Program-made: the position numbers and the translations under genes
Shown here: in pieces, positions 61,147 to 62,000 of the stretch
Position numbering within the stretch: the stretch's first letter is position 1
Layout: each line of letters starts with the position of its first letter
The notes under the pieces: generated by a model
What the model was told of the DNA's origin: nothing
The model's input: the letters and a program-made list of their open reading frames with translations, nothing else
Database searches by the model: none
DNA from: Acanthaster planci
Lineage: Eukaryota; Echinodermata; Asteroidea; Valvatida; Acanthasteridae
Direction of reading: 5' to 3'
Length of the DNA: 62,000 nucleotides
Assembly: GCF_001949145.1 (NCBI RefSeq)
Contig: NW_019091366.1
Coordinates: 1,080,029 to 1,142,028, forward strand

Positions 61147-62000
61147 GATGGTGAATCTGTGTCAGTTTGATACATCCATATCTTGTGTAAATATGACAAA
61201 AGTAGTCAGGAGTTTTGCTACTTTTATCTGCTCTACAAGACAATAGCATGCGTAGAATTAAGAAAGCATGTGTGATAACAAGATGGAGTCCTTGGTCTTT
61301 AGGATTTCGACGTCAAGTACTTAGCAAAGTTGGTCATTTCCAAACTTACTTAGGACCCCAAAATCTGCTGGCTGGAAGGAATAGGTATGTGTTGGAGATG
61401 TATACATGAATTTCGCTTTTAAAGTAGCTTTGTAAAATTCTGAGCATATGAGTAAAAAGGTGTTCATAAAATTTTGATTTTTTTTAGGCAAGGTACACAA
61501 ATTGGGAATTGCTTCTTCACGAAAATGCCTATCTAGTGACTTCAAATCCATTTAATTGTGTACACTGCATTGTGGAGTGTAAGACATGGTTAGCATATTC
61601 TTTTAGATTCAAAATGTCTGGTATGACTTCATTTGATTGTGGAGTAACCAGACTACATGTAAACGAACAGATGGGCACTCTTAAACAATTCTTAACATTA
61701 ATTGTTAAATAGTGTCAAAAAATTCTGTACAGGTTTACTGATTCAGTAGGCAAAGATAAATAAGCTACACTTCTCAAAAAAAGTATCATTGGCAGCTCTC
61801 ATTTTTTTATTGTTTTTCTTTAGGGGGGAGAGACAGTTTCTTTTTTTTCTGTGTAGCCTGGTATGGTTTTGTGCCAAAAGTTTGAATCCTCCAAAAGCAA
61901 CCCCATGCAAAAGAGACATCAGCGTTAATCAGTCAATGGAAGTTTTCAATTTTCAACTTGACACTGAAAACTCAAAGATTTCCATAGACATCCTGCTTTA
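61147..62000. other. CHMP3 3' UTR and downstream DNA
   Basis: AT-rich sequence follows the CHMP3 stop codon. No canonical AATAAA with clear context and no exon is evident before the window ends. Confidence 0.45.

Noticed and set aside
1-62000. Operons, CRISPR arrays, prophage, toxin-antitoxin or biosynthetic cluster
   Set aside because: The window is intron-rich animal DNA. The genes have separate promoters and orientations, and no short-repeat/spacer array or bacterial gene was seen.

Overview
This window is eukaryotic nuclear DNA. Genes are split into many short coding exons with GT-AG introns, intergenic DNA is AT-rich, and the region is full of small inverted-repeat elements. The proteins resemble vertebrate orthologues closely. 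Frequent ACATGTA and TAGGCCTA words, deuterostome-type gene content and short tRNA-derived SINEs suggest a marine invertebrate deuterostome, perhaps an echinoderm, hemichordate or amphioxus relative. That placement is inference and has low resolution.

Ten protein-coding genes were reconstructed by joining exons by hand so that the reading frame stays open through every splice junction. Left to right: a FAM20-family secretory-pathway kinase (-, 2286-11202, 9 exons, 471 aa); ATP5MK/DAPIT, a small ATP synthase subunit (-, 12595-13004, 2 exons); a THEG/SPMAP2 repeat protein of sperm microtubules (+, 19399-22623, 8 exons, 368 aa); NOP16, a nucleolar ribosome-biogenesis factor (-, 24557-27211, 5 exons, 180 aa); HIGD2A, a respiratory supercomplex factor (+, 27444-28179, 2 exons, 126 aa); ARL10, an atypical ARF-like GTPase (-, 32477-34382, 4 exons, 230 aa); an unrecognised Ser-rich 333-aa protein (+, 37632-39437, 3 exons, TATA promoter); TMEM127 (+, 43597-45561, 3 exons, 311 aa); the splicing factor SLU7 (-, 50126-55735, 15 exons, 579 aa); and the ESCRT-III subunit CHMP3 (+, 58067-61146, 5 exons, 216 aa).

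NOP16 and HIGD2A are head to head across only 232 bp, and ARL10 lies next to them. The same three genes are neighbours on human 5q35 (recalled from general knowledge), so this looks like ancient conserved microsynteny. SLU7 and CHMP3 are also divergent. Otherwise the genes are unrelated housekeeping functions (Golgi phosphorylation, mitochondrial energy, ribosome and mRNA maturation, endosomal membrane traffic) and do not form one pathway.

Between the genes lie non-autonomous foldback/MITE-like elements (the clearest has a perfect 9-bp target duplication at 57164-57265), a CG-rich repeat element (42092-42472), a tRNA-derived SINE, a degraded LINE 3' end and small minisatellites. No operon, CRISPR array, phage or other multi-gene accessory system is visible. 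The most novel items are the unrecognised 333-aa gene, the conserved gene cluster, a GC-AG intron in SLU7 and the foldback elements.
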